Shown: piece after piece, positions 55,372 through 63,444 of the stretch
How the letters are laid out: every line of letters begins with the position of its first letter
Numbering within the stretch: the stretch's first letter is position 1
From: Paenibacillus silviterrae
GTDB taxonomy: Bacteria; Bacillota; Bacilli; Paenibacillales; NBRC-103111
NCBI RefSeq assembly: GCF_030167925.1
Contig: NZ_JASKUT010000001.1
Location: 186,001 to 250,000, forward strand
Reading direction: 5' to 3'
Length of the DNA: 64,000 nucleotides
Notes under the pieces: model-generated
Seen by the model: only the letters and a program-made list of their open reading frames with translations
Told to the model about the DNA's origin: nothing
The model's database searches: none
Position numbers and translations under genes: made by a program

Positions 55372-55400
55372 TTGACGCTGTGTACGGTTAACGGTAAAAT
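55372..55400 (+). promoter_or_regulatory. Sigma-A promoter of the Pit/CysP gene
   Basis: TTGACG (55372-55377), 17 bp, TAAAAT (55395-55400). An inverted repeat ACTATT/AATAGT (55422-55441) lies in the early transcript and may be an operator. The rest of the gap 55197-55371 is very AT-rich with two TTGACA copies 20 bp apart (55271, 55291) but no further feature. Confidence 0.65.
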
Positions 55401-55470
55401 GAGGCATATCCAATTATCTTAACTATTCAAAGTGAAATAGTCGGGAATACTCCACGAGGAGCTGAACTGC

Positions 55471-56559
55471 GTGACCTTTACAGTAATTGCAATCCTTATC
55501 GCCCTGTTTTTTGCCATGAATATCGGAGCGAGCGGCGCCGCGGCGTCCATGGGCGTTGCCTACGGCAGCGGAGCTATTAGGAGCAAACGAATTGCGTTAA
55601 TATTAGTAGCCATTGGCGTTTTCATGGGGGCGTATCTAGGTGGGGGAGAGGTCGTCAAGACCTTAGGTAAAGGCATCATTCCGTCAAATATGCTGACGGT
55701 ATATCTCGTGATCGTTATCTTGTTGTCGGCTACCGTAACCCTGTTCACCTCCAATATGATGGGCATTCCGTTGTCCACCAGCGAGGTGACGGTAGGCGCT
55801 GTGGTAGGTGTCGGAGTAGCCTATGAGGTGCTGTTCGTCAAAAATGTATTGTACATCGTATCCTTCTGGGTCATCTTCCCGGTAATCGCCTTCACGCTTG
55901 CTTGGGGAGCCGGGTATCTGATCCGTTACCTAGAGCGGAAGGATCCGAAATGGCGCGGTGTCGGAAACGGCAAATGGAAGCGGGTGCTGATGATTCTCGT
56001 CATCCTGGCCGGGTTCATGGAAGCCTTCTCCGCGGGAATGAATAATGTGGCCAACGCTGTGGGGCCGCTGGTGGGTGCCGGTCTCATGAGCGCAGGCTCC
56101 GGAGTCTTTTGGGGCGGTTTGTTTGTTTCCCTTGGTGCCATCCTGCTTGGCGGCAGGGTGCTTGATACGAATGGCAAGAAGATTACCAACATGTCGCTGC
56201 TGCAGGGAATTTTTATCTCGGGCACAGGGGGGGGCTTGGTCATTATTGCTTCACTCCTGGGGATTCCTGTACCGTTAACACAGATTACAACAACGGCAAT
56301 TCTTGGTATCGGTACAGCGGATCATGGCTTTAAGCTGTGGCAGAAGGGGATCATTGCAAAGATCATGAAGGTATGGATCGTATCTCCACTGCTTTCCATG
56401 GTTGTCTCCTTCGTTCTTGTGAAAATCTTCTTTGAGCCTTCCTTCTACACCTTGTTCGTTCTAGCCTCGCTACTGATTGCAACGGTCGGTTTGAAAAGTC
56501 TTTATGACGCGTCGCAAGCGGAAAAACGAAACTTCAATGAGGATGGCGCTGGAATATAA
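55471..56559 (+). CDS. Pit-family anion permease, CysP (sulfate)-like
   Basis: Membrane protein of 362 residues with about ten helices and the inverted duplication of the Pit family: first half FAMNIGASGAAASMGVAYGSG, second half FSAGMNNVANAVGPLVGAG, and GIPLSTSEVTVGAVVGVG. True phosphate Pit proteins have GANDxANA in both halves; the first half here has MNIGASGAAASMG instead, as I recall for the Bacillus sulfate permease CysP. GTG 55471 follows GAGGAG. Phosphate transport is the alternative. Confidence 0.78.
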   Translation: MTFTVIAILIALFFAMNIGASGAAASMGVAYGSGAIRSKRIALILVAIGVFMGAYLGGGEVVKTLGKGIIPSNMLTVYLVIVILLSATVTLFTSNMMGIPLSTSEVTVGAVVGVGVAYEVLFVKNVLYIVSFWVIFPVIAFTLAWGAGYLIRYLERKDPKWRGVGNGKWKRVLMILVILAGFMEAFSAGMNNVANAVGPLVGAGLMSAGSGVFWGGLFVSLGAILLGGRVLDTNGKKITNMSLLQGIFISGTGGGLVIIASLLGIPVPLTQITTTAILGIGTADHGFKLWQKGIIAKIMKVWIVSPLLSMVVSFVLVKIFFEPSFYTLFVLASLLIATVGLKSLYDASQAEKRNFNEDGAGI

Positions 56560-56574
56560 CACCTATGTCGTCAT

Positions 56575-56607
56575 AACAGGTATCCTTTGCGGGTACCTGT
56601 TTTTTTA
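56575..56607 (+). terminator. Terminator after the Pit/CysP gene
   Basis: AACAGGTA / TACCTGTT stem followed by a run of seven T. Confidence 0.88.
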
Positions 56608-56711
56608 TCTCTATAACTTAGATCACATCGGAGATGATTTCCTATCGTTTATAATAAAAACAGAACAAAACGGATAGAAACGGGTGTAAACAATAAAAAG
56701 AGGTGAGAGGC

Positions 56712-57992
56712 ATGCATTCATTACTTACGCATCCTGCGGATCAAATTCTGCAGATGATGGAGCGCATTTATCATTACGGGATGACAACCACTTCCGGAGG
56801 AAATGTCTCGCTGCTGGATGAGAACGGGGATATCTGGATTACACCGACCGGAGTGGATAAGGGAAGCTTAAGGCGTCAGGATATTGTTTGCGTTAAGCGG
56901 AGCGGTGAGGTGGTCGGCTTGCACAGGCCCTCCAGCGAATTTCCGTTTCATCAGCAGATTTATCGGCAGAGACCGGATTTGAAGGCGGTTGTCCATGCTC
57001 ATCCTCCGGCGCTGGTAGCCTTCAGCATGGTTAGAAGATTGCCGAATCTTTACCTGCTTCCGAACGATTACCAAATCTGCGGCGACATCGGCATGGCGGA
57101 GTATGCTCTTCCCGGCAGCGAGGAGCTAGGGCAGAACATCGCGTCAGTGTTCTCCAGGGGGGTGAATGCGGTGATGCTCGAGAACCACGGTGTTGTGATC
57201 GGATCCAACACCTTGTACGAGGCCTTTAACATCTTCGAGACGCTGGACTATTGTGCAAGACTTGAAATTAAGGCGAACCGGCTCGGCATACCGCTGCCGC
57301 AGGGGAAGGAAAGCATCGGTAAGAAAATGCACGCCAGTTTGGACGAATTCTCGCCGGTGACGTTCTCCGCCAAAGAAAAAGAGCTTCGAAGAGATATGTG
57401 CGAACTGATCCACCGGGCGTATGATCAGAAGCTTTTTACGAGCACGCAGGGGACCTTCTCGCAGCGAATGGAGGATGGCTCCTTCATCATTACACCCTAT
57501 GCGGTAGACCGGAAACATCTGGAGCCGGAAGATCTGGTGAGAATCGAGCACGGGAAGAAGGAAGCCGGTAAAACGCCGAGCCGTTCCGTGCTGCTGCATC
57601 AGCAGATTTACGAGACGCAGCCGCATGTCGGTTCGATCATTATCGCACATCCTCCGAACATTATGGCGTTTGCCGTAACGGATAGCGACTTCGACTCCAG
57701 AACGATTCCGGAGAGCTATATCCTGCTTCGGACCATTCCTAAGCTCCCATATGGAATGACATTCCATTCGCCGTTGGAAACAGCCAAGGTGTTTCGCGAG
57801 GATACGCCACTTGCCCTAGTCGCCAATGATTGCATCATTGTGACGGGACAAAATCTGCTGAATGCCTTCGATCGCCTGGAGGTGGCGGAATACAGCGCTA
57901 AGGCACTGATCTCGACACGCTGTCTGGGCGAGATCGTTCCGATCGACGAAAAAAAGATCAAGGAGATCGATATCGCTTTTAAGCTAAGCTAG
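56712..57992 (+). CDS. Tandem class II aldolase/adducin-fold protein
   Basis: A 426-residue protein made of two class II aldolase domains (about 1-205 and 225-420). The first has the full zinc set: Glu in SSEFPFHQQIY, His-x-His in VHAHPPALVAFS and His in LENHGVVIGS, plus TTSGGNVSLL. The second keeps HPP (IIAHPPNIMAFA) but has SRSVLLHQQIY without the glutamate and ANDCIIV instead of the third histidine, so it looks catalytically dead. ATG 56712 has GAGGTG upstream. Family substrates are phosphorylated sugars such as fuculose- or ribulose-phosphate; no sugar genes adjoin. Confidence 0.85.
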   Translation: MHSLLTHPADQILQMMERIYHYGMTTTSGGNVSLLDENGDIWITPTGVDKGSLRRQDIVCVKRSGEVVGLHRPSSEFPFHQQIYRQRPDLKAVVHAHPPALVAFSMVRRLPNLYLLPNDYQICGDIGMAEYALPGSEELGQNIASVFSRGVNAVMLENHGVVIGSNTLYEAFNIFETLDYCARLEIKANRLGIPLPQGKESIGKKMHASLDEFSPVTFSAKEKELRRDMCELIHRAYDQKLFTSTQGTFSQRMEDGSFIITPYAVDRKHLEPEDLVRIEHGKKEAGKTPSRSVLLHQQIYETQPHVGSIIIAHPPNIMAFAVTDSDFDSRTIPESYILLRTIPKLPYGMTFHSPLETAKVFREDTPLALVANDCIIVTGQNLLNAFDRLEVAEYSAKALISTRCLGEIVPIDEKKIKEIDIAFKLS

Positions 57993-58000
57993 CCTATAGA

Positions 58001-58042
58001 AAACCCGTACTGCGCCCTAATGAGCACGGTACGGGTTGTTTT
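58001..58042. terminator. Bidirectional terminator between convergent genes
   Basis: AAACCCGTACTGC ... GCACGGTACGGGTT followed by GTTTT; A-run on the other side serves the minus strand. Confidence 0.75.
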
Positions 58043-58054
58043 ACGTTATCAGTG

Positions 58055-59092
58055 CTATGTGCGATGAAAGCTTCTGATTTTACCGAGGAAGGGCTGCGGG
58101 TTCGGATGGATCAAAGGATGCGTTAACGCAGCTACGCGCGAGCCCGATAACAGAAGTGTTATGGTGACCCCTAAGATGACCATAAGGAGAACCGTTGCCA
58201 AAGGAGGCCATGGAGCTTCATAGATACCTGCAGCTGTCAGCACCTTGATGACGGCTCCGTGCAGCAGGAACACATAAACGGTGCGCTCCCCCCATGTCGT
58301 GATTCGACCGTATTTGGTGCTTTGGAGCATCAGGAACGCTGCTGAGGCTACCAGTGCGAATGCATAAACGGCGATTCGGCCCAAGCCGACATACCAATGG
58401 CTCAGGTTCATTTCGTGATAGGTGCGGCTTCCCAGCAGCCAATCTATCGATAGATGGAAGGTTCCTGTATAAAATCCGGCAGCGACCAGCGCCAGCAAGA
58501 GGACTGCGGCCAGCTTTAAGCGAAGGCTGCGCGCGGCTTTCGTCAAAAAATTACCTTGATAATAGTAACCCATGAGGAAAAACGGAAAAAACACAAAGGT
58601 CCGGCTGATGCTTGCCCAGAAGCCGTCGAAAGGCAAATATCCGACAAGGATACCCAGCATCCAAGCCGTGAGAAGCGGGTGCTTCAGCTTTCGAAAGACG
58701 ATTAGGAGCAGCTTCCAGCCTAGGTGGCTGAACAGGAACCAGAGCATCCAGTAGGGTGCCCAGAAGGAATAGACGGTATGTGCAGTACGAAAGAAGAAGT
58801 AGTCCAAAGCTGAGTAAAGTGTTTGGAAAATCAGATACTGTAGAAGTATGCGCAGAAGCACCTGCTGCAGCTGCGGATCCTCGGGGAAGCCCTTGGAGAA
58901 GTATCCCGTGATCAGAACGAAGATCGGCATATGAAAGGTGAAAATGGTCATCACGATGGCCTGCGCCTCCGCATGGGTGGATAACAGCGGCATCAGAATA
59001 TTACCCAGAACGACCATAACGATTAAAAGGAAGCGCGTATTGAGAAAAAAGATGTCCGTGGGGTTCAAGGTGTGATTGCTTTCTTGTTTCAT
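58055..59092 (-). CDS. Acyltransferase 3 family membrane protein
   Basis: A 345-residue protein with about ten transmembrane helices. N-terminal region FFLNTRFLLIVMVVLGNIL and FHMPIFVLITGYFSKG (the histidine of the family active-site region), followed by FWAPYWMLWFLFSHL; resembles the fucose 4-O-acetylase-like group. It would acylate a sugar of a surface polysaccharide. ATG 59092, no strong ribosome site visible apart from AAATGAA. No polysaccharide operon nearby. Confidence 0.82.
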   Translation of the reverse strand: MKQESNHTLNPTDIFFLNTRFLLIVMVVLGNILMPLLSTHAEAQAIVMTIFTFHMPIFVLITGYFSKGFPEDPQLQQVLLRILLQYLIFQTLYSALDYFFFRTAHTVYSFWAPYWMLWFLFSHLGWKLLLIVFRKLKHPLLTAWMLGILVGYLPFDGFWASISRTFVFFPFFLMGYYYQGNFLTKAARSLRLKLAAVLLLALVAAGFYTGTFHLSIDWLLGSRTYHEMNLSHWYVGLGRIAVYAFALVASAAFLMLQSTKYGRITTWGERTVYVFLLHGAVIKVLTAAGIYEAPWPPLATVLLMVILGVTITLLLSGSRVAALTHPLIHPNPQPFLGKIRSFHRT

Positions 59093-59252
59093 TTTGGATC
59101 CCGGCTTTCGTAGAGAATGAGTTAATTCACATGGATTTGTGGCTTACAGGCCTAGTATAATACGGTGTTGATTTCAGGTAAGTGATATATTTCACAAACA
59201 AAAGCGGAGTAATGCCCCATCAGAATAAGCGCGAAATTTCGGCGGTACAGGC

Positions 59253-59280
59253 ACGTATGGGCGGCAGCCCACATACCATA
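59253..59280 (+). promoter_or_regulatory. Sigma-K-type promoter upstream of sigK
   Basis: AC (59253-59254), 17 bp, CATACCATA (59272-59280) agrees with the sigma-K consensus AC-N16/17-CATAnnnTA. It lies 53 bp before the sigK start and would allow autoregulation. Confidence 0.5.
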
Positions 59281-59333
59281 GTAGTAATCTCATCATGAGG
59301 CTCTGGGGTTCAGACTATTGGGAGGTGTTGTTC

Positions 59334-60035
59334 GTGCCCGGATTTTTCTCAGCGGTCGCCTTGTTCATCAAAGAATTAATGCTGTTGGTTTCATATGTCA
59401 AAAACAACGCGTTTCCCCAACCGCTCGCGGAGGATGAAGAGGAAAAACACTTGCGGTTGATGGCCCAGGGAAATCAGCATTCGCGTAACCTGCTCATCGA
59501 GCACAACCTCCGGCTGGTCGCGCATATCGTCAAGAAATTCGACAATACCGGGGAGGACCTGGAGGATTTGATCTCGATCGGCACCATCGGCTTAATCAAA
59601 GCGATCGAATCGTTTAGTCCCGACAAAGGGACCAAGCTTGCGACGTTTGCAGCACGCTGTATCGAGAATGAGATTCTGATGCATCTGCGGTCACTGAAAA
59701 AGACGAAGAAGGATGTCTCGCTTCATGACCCCATCGGTACGGACAAGGAGGGAAATGAGATTTCACTGATTGACATCCTCGGGACAGAAGCGGACGATGT
59801 CGTGGATAAGGTGCAGCTGAAGATAGAGAAGTCGAAGATCTATAAGAATCTGGATATCTTGGATGAGCGGGAGCGGGAGGTCGTGGTTGGTCGCTTCGGG
59901 CTCGAGACCGGCGGCGAGGAGCGGACGCAGCGGGAGATCGCGAAGGAGCTGGGGATCAGCAGGAGCTACGTATCCCGAATAGAGAAGCGGGCGTTGATGA
60001 AGCTGTACCATGAGTTTTATAAGCAGAAACGATAA
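59334..60035 (+). CDS. sigK: RNA polymerase sporulation sigma factor SigK (pro-form)
   Basis: Late mother-cell sigma factor, 233 residues. Short hydrophobic pro-sequence ([18 protein letters not shown]) removed by SpoIVFB in Bacillus, then [14 protein letters not shown], region 2 with [46 protein letters not shown], and region 4 [24 protein letters not shown]. The gene is continuous, so no skin element splits it. GTG 59334 is six bases after GGAGGTG (59321-59327); TTG 59328 is possible. Last gene with typical composition; DNA downstream is AT-rich. Confidence 0.95.
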   Translation: MPGFFSAVALFIKELMLLVSYVKNNAFPQPLAEDEEEKHLRLMAQGNQHSRNLLIEHNLRLVAHIVKKFDNTGEDLEDLISIGTIGLIKAIESFSPDKGTKLATFAARCIENEILMHLRSLKKTKKDVSLHDPIGTDKEGNEISLIDILGTEADDVVDKVQLKIEKSKIYKNLDILDEREREVVVGRFGLETGGEERTQREIAKELGISRSYVSRIEKRALMKLYHEFYKQKR

Positions 60036-60044
60036 TATAAAAGT

Positions 60045-60078
60045 GAAGGGCCTGCTGTGTTGGCAGGTTCCTTTATAT
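60045..60078 (+). terminator. Terminator after sigK
   Basis: AAGGGCCTGC / GCAGGTTCCTTT stem with TTTATATT after it. Confidence 0.65.
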
Positions 60079-60710
60079 TCACGGGGTGGACGAGCATATT
60101 ATTGGTGAAAAAATGATGTAAACATATGTATCAAATATATCATTGTACAAATAGGGCGACGATGATTACGATGCATTTTATTTTTGCCCTAGAATCTATA
60201 CGCGACGAATTGGAACTGGATGGCAGGTAATGGATCTGTCAGGGTGGTAGGTCTATATTTATTTGATATTAAATAAGCATATTCCGGTTTCAAAATTTGC
60301 GTGAGCAACGCACTTTTTTGCGCGCTTTTAATCCTACGAGCTGCTTATAATTATATTTGAAACTAATTTGGCGTGATCGATAGAGTGTGAACAGATAGGG
60401 GGTGAGATATCATTGAATATGTAAAGGGTATAGGCCGCGAAATCCTTTGTCTCAGCACAGTCTTCGAACAAAGCTAATAACCAAGACTGAATAGGTTACC
60501 GACAAAAAGTAACGCTGCAAGAGCAAATTGGTAAGGTTAGTCTTAACGACAAAACAGACCTGTGTCTTGGTTCGGGTAATTTTAGTGATTATAGATGCAG
60601 GAGAAAGTCGTTACTATGATCGGTTAAAAAAAATAATTATTCAATTGAGTGCGCACATGTATACATAGCTCTTATTTTTTAACTTGTACTACTAAAATGG
60701 AGGGCTCATA
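60079..60710. other. AT-rich non-coding stretch at the start of a probable island
   Basis: About 630 bases without a supported gene. A terminator-like hairpin TGCGT-gagca-ACGCA followed by CTTTTTT is at 60298-60319. A strong ribosome site GGGGGTGAG (about 60400-60408) precedes only broken frames, which may be the relic of a gene. Ahead of the next gene a GGAGGG site is at about 60699. Composition differs sharply from the DNA before 60040. Confidence 0.5.
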
Positions 60711-61631
60711 ATGGTTCAAATTCCTCGGTATAATGTAGGACTACAACACTTTGACTTTAAGTATAGAGTTGTCGATTTCAGTGCAAAAAAAAATACAACG
60801 GATTCATTATCTCCTCTACCTAAACCGTCTTTTATAAGGGAACAGTATCAGGAATTAAGAAACAACCGTACTGCAGGAATTTATAGTTTAAGTCAAATAC
60901 ATCAGAGAATGATAGAAGCGACACGTAACCCACAGGAGGTAGAGCGTCAAAGCTCATCGACCTCAAAGGTAGAATCAAAAAGCCTGTCGTCAGGAGAGGC
61001 TGTAACATCAAATGCTGCAATAGCCATTACCGTAGATGACATCGTGTTATCAGATGGAACTAACACCTATTCCTTGGGCAAAAATGTTAATATAAAAATT
61101 GATGACGGAGAACTGATAATTAATAATACTGATCATTATCAGTTTAATGAAGGATCAAGTTTGAAAATTTATCAATTAATGTCGCCCGATGCTAGCGGTA
61201 CAGTACAGCAAAATGAGATACTAGTTATAAACAACGGAGTAGTTACTGTTAATGGGGCAGCTAGTTTTGATGTATACGACGATGGTGTAATCAATAATCT
61301 ACCAGGAGCATACCGACTTCAAATTGGCATCGTTGAGGGACAATTACCGGGTCAAAGTTCCATCGATAATTCCTTGTTATATGGAAACGGTACTGACAGC
61401 ACTCCAGTAGGAACCTTAATAACCCATGGAACAGATTTTATGCTCATTACTAATGATAGTACGGAAATGATATTTTCCTTGCAGGATGATCGAGGGGAGT
61501 ACTTTATCTGGCAAGTTCACGGTGACCCTAACAAGATAACTTCCGCATTTAATGATATTCATAATCGCGCCCAAAGTGGAGCAGTTAGCTATGACCAGCT
61601 ACAGGACATCACAAGATCATATGGTCTTTAA
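60711..61631 (+). CDS. Unrecognised 306-residue protein
   Basis: Starts MVQIPRYNVGLQHFDFKYRV. No signal peptide or membrane span. The N-terminal 75 residues are mixed, with a charged helix (PSFIREQYQELRNNRTAGIY), then a Ser-rich spacer (QSSSTSKVESKSLSSGEA), then a long beta-rich part full of Asn, Asp and Gly (NVNIKIDDGELIINNTDHYQ, NNGVVTVNGAASFDVYDDG). ATG 60711 follows GGAGGG at six bases, so translation is credible. AT-rich codon use unlike the genes before 60 kb. I recognise no domain; a structural or secreted-by-other-means role is only a guess. Confidence 0.72.
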   Translation: MVQIPRYNVGLQHFDFKYRVVDFSAKKNTTDSLSPLPKPSFIREQYQELRNNRTAGIYSLSQIHQRMIEATRNPQEVERQSSSTSKVESKSLSSGEAVTSNAAIAITVDDIVLSDGTNTYSLGKNVNIKIDDGELIINNTDHYQFNEGSSLKIYQLMSPDASGTVQQNEILVINNGVVTVNGAASFDVYDDGVINNLPGAYRLQIGIVEGQLPGQSSIDNSLLYGNGTDSTPVGTLITHGTDFMLITNDSTEMIFSLQDDRGEYFIWQVHGDPNKITSAFNDIHNRAQSGAVSYDQLQDITRSYGL

Positions 61632-61895
61632 AAGGAGCAGTGTCGTAGTGTGAAAGGCTTATACTTTATCCTTTAACACTAAATGTGTAATCACTTTGAA
61701 AATGGCGAATCGTTAGACCCTGAAGCCCTCGATTTTCCCAATAGGAAAGTTTGAGGGCATTATTATTAATACCCGGGGTTTCCCAGCTCCGAATAAAGAT
61801 CAAAAAAGCGGAAAGAAAAATGCCGATTCAAGTAATGACGTTGTAAAAAAGCGAAACCTAGAAATGATCAAGTAGAAAACTTGGAGTGAAATTTA
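61632..61895. other. Gap with a hairpin and a possible gene remnant
   Basis: A hairpin GCCCTC ... GAGGGC (61725-61758) with inner TTTTCC/GGAAA and then ATTATTATT probably ends the upstream transcript. From about 61715 to 61875 a frame stays open without a start codon, reading PAPNKDQKSGKKNADSSND and ending LEMIK; it may be the tail of a lost gene. The multicopper oxidase ribosome site TTGGAGTG lies at 61879-61886. Confidence 0.4.
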
Positions 61896-63377
61896 ATGAA
61901 ATCAATAACATTGACAAGAGTCGTACTGATTTTTAGTACGTTTTTTGCTTTAGCGATAAGCAGCTGTAGTCAAAGTGATATAACGAATGAAGGTTTACTA
62001 AGTTTCCAAAATTCATTAAAGATTCCTCCACTTCTTGAGCCAACTATAGACTTGAATGGGAATAAACATTATGAATTAACAATGCAAACCGGCACAACCG
62101 AATTTTTGCCTGGAAAGCCAGCTGAGACATGGGGGGTCAATGGAAATTATCTTGGACCCACCATTCGAGCTTCGCGTGGAGACCAAGTTTCCTTTACAGT
62201 GAAGAATCAACTTAATGAACCATCGACATTACATTGGCACGGTATGCGGCTGCCCGCCGTTATGGATGGTGGTCCTCATCAAATGATTGATTCGGGTGCC
62301 TCATGGACACCTTTCTGGATGATCGATCAGCCCGCGGCTACTACGTGGTATCATCCACATTTGCATGGAAAAACTGCAAAACATGTGTATCAAGGATTAG
62401 CAGGCTTGTTTCTTATCGATGATCCAGATTCGAAAAAATTACCTTCAAAATACGGTATTGATGATATTCCACTAATTATTCAGGACAAACAGTTTAAAGA
62501 AGACGGATCGTTTACAATGGATACTAACAGTGCCTTCGGTCTCTTGGGTAATCACATTCTCGTCAATGGAACCCATGATCCGTTTCTTGAAATTGAATCA
62601 AAACAAATCAGATTCCGATTGCTTAATGCTTCGAATGCCCGGACTTTTCATTTTGGGTTCACTGACGGACGTTCCTTTCATATCGTTGGGAACGACGCGG
62701 GGTTGCTTCCGAAAGTGGTAACTGAAAATAGGATATCACTGAGTCCTGGTGAGAGGGCAGAAATTGTAGTAGATTTTAAACCCGGAGATCAAACGACTCT
62801 GCATAGTTACAAGGGGAGCAATGGGGTCGATAATGGGGAATTCGATCTACTGAAGATAGTTGCTGGAAAGGAATTAAGTAATGGCTCATTATTACCCGAA
62901 CAACTTACAACTGTCGCTCCCATTGATGCACCATTGGATGCCAAAGTTCGTCAATTTATATTAACTGGTGCTTCAAGAATCAATGGCAAAGAGATGGACA
63001 TGTATAGGATTGATGAGGTGGTGCCTGCTGAATCGCGTGAAATCTGGGAGATTAAAAATACCGGTTGGGCGCACAACTTTCACATCCATGAAGCAGCTTT
63101 TCGCATTATTGAAATGAATGGACAACCGGCACCAGCCTATATTAGCGGGAGGAAGGATACAGTTTTTCTTCCTAGTGGAACAACGGTAAGACTAGCCGTT
63201 GAGTTCGGCCAATATGAGGATCCGTTCCACGCGTATATGTTTCACTGCCATATACTTCTGCATGAAGACGAAGGGATGATGGGACAGTTCGTGATCGTTA
63301 AACCTGGAACAGAGGCAACTGTTACGAAGCGATTGCCTATTGCCAACACAGGGGAAGTTCATAGCGGGAAGCACTAA
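61896..63377 (+). CDS. Lipoprotein multicopper oxidase (CueO/SufI-like)
   Basis: A 493-residue protein with a lipoprotein signal (LIFSTFFALAISSC, cysteine 24), so probably tethered outside the membrane. Three cupredoxin domains with all four copper motifs: LHWHGMRLP, TTWYHPHLHGK, HNFHIHEAAF and HCHILLHEDEGMMG (type 1 copper Cys, His, Met). Oxidises Cu(I), metals or phenols with O2. ATG 61896. No Met-rich insert as in CueO is visible. It lies just before a response regulator gene, suggesting a copper or redox-stress unit; that link is inference. Confidence 0.92.
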   Translation: MKSITLTRVVLIFSTFFALAISSCSQSDITNEGLLSFQNSLKIPPLLEPTIDLNGNKHYELTMQTGTTEFLPGKPAETWGVNGNYLGPTIRASRGDQVSFTVKNQLNEPSTLHWHGMRLPAVMDGGPHQMIDSGASWTPFWMIDQPAATTWYHPHLHGKTAKHVYQGLAGLFLIDDPDSKKLPSKYGIDDIPLIIQDKQFKEDGSFTMDTNSAFGLLGNHILVNGTHDPFLEIESKQIRFRLLNASNARTFHFGFTDGRSFHIVGNDAGLLPKVVTENRISLSPGERAEIVVDFKPGDQTTLHSYKGSNGVDNGEFDLLKIVAGKELSNGSLLPEQLTTVAPIDAPLDAKVRQFILTGASRINGKEMDMYRIDEVVPAESREIWEIKNTGWAHNFHIHEAAFRIIEMNGQPAPAYISGRKDTVFLPSGTTVRLAVEFGQYEDPFHAYMFHCHILLHEDEGMMGQFVIVKPGTEATVTKRLPIANTGEVHSGKH

Positions 63378-63444
63378 TGAGACATTTATTTAGCATTTTA
63401 CGTAGACAGTTTGTTGATGTTAAGAAGAAAGGCAGGATTACATT

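Noticed and set aside
60112..60150. Near-palindrome around ACATATGT after sigK as an attachment site
   Set aside because: Only one end of the AT-rich segment is visible, so no direct repeat partner can be shown.
60409..60475. Possible peptide of about 21 residues starting at ATT after GGGGGTGAG
   Set aside because: ATT starts are very rare and the frame is short; more likely the relic of a broken gene.
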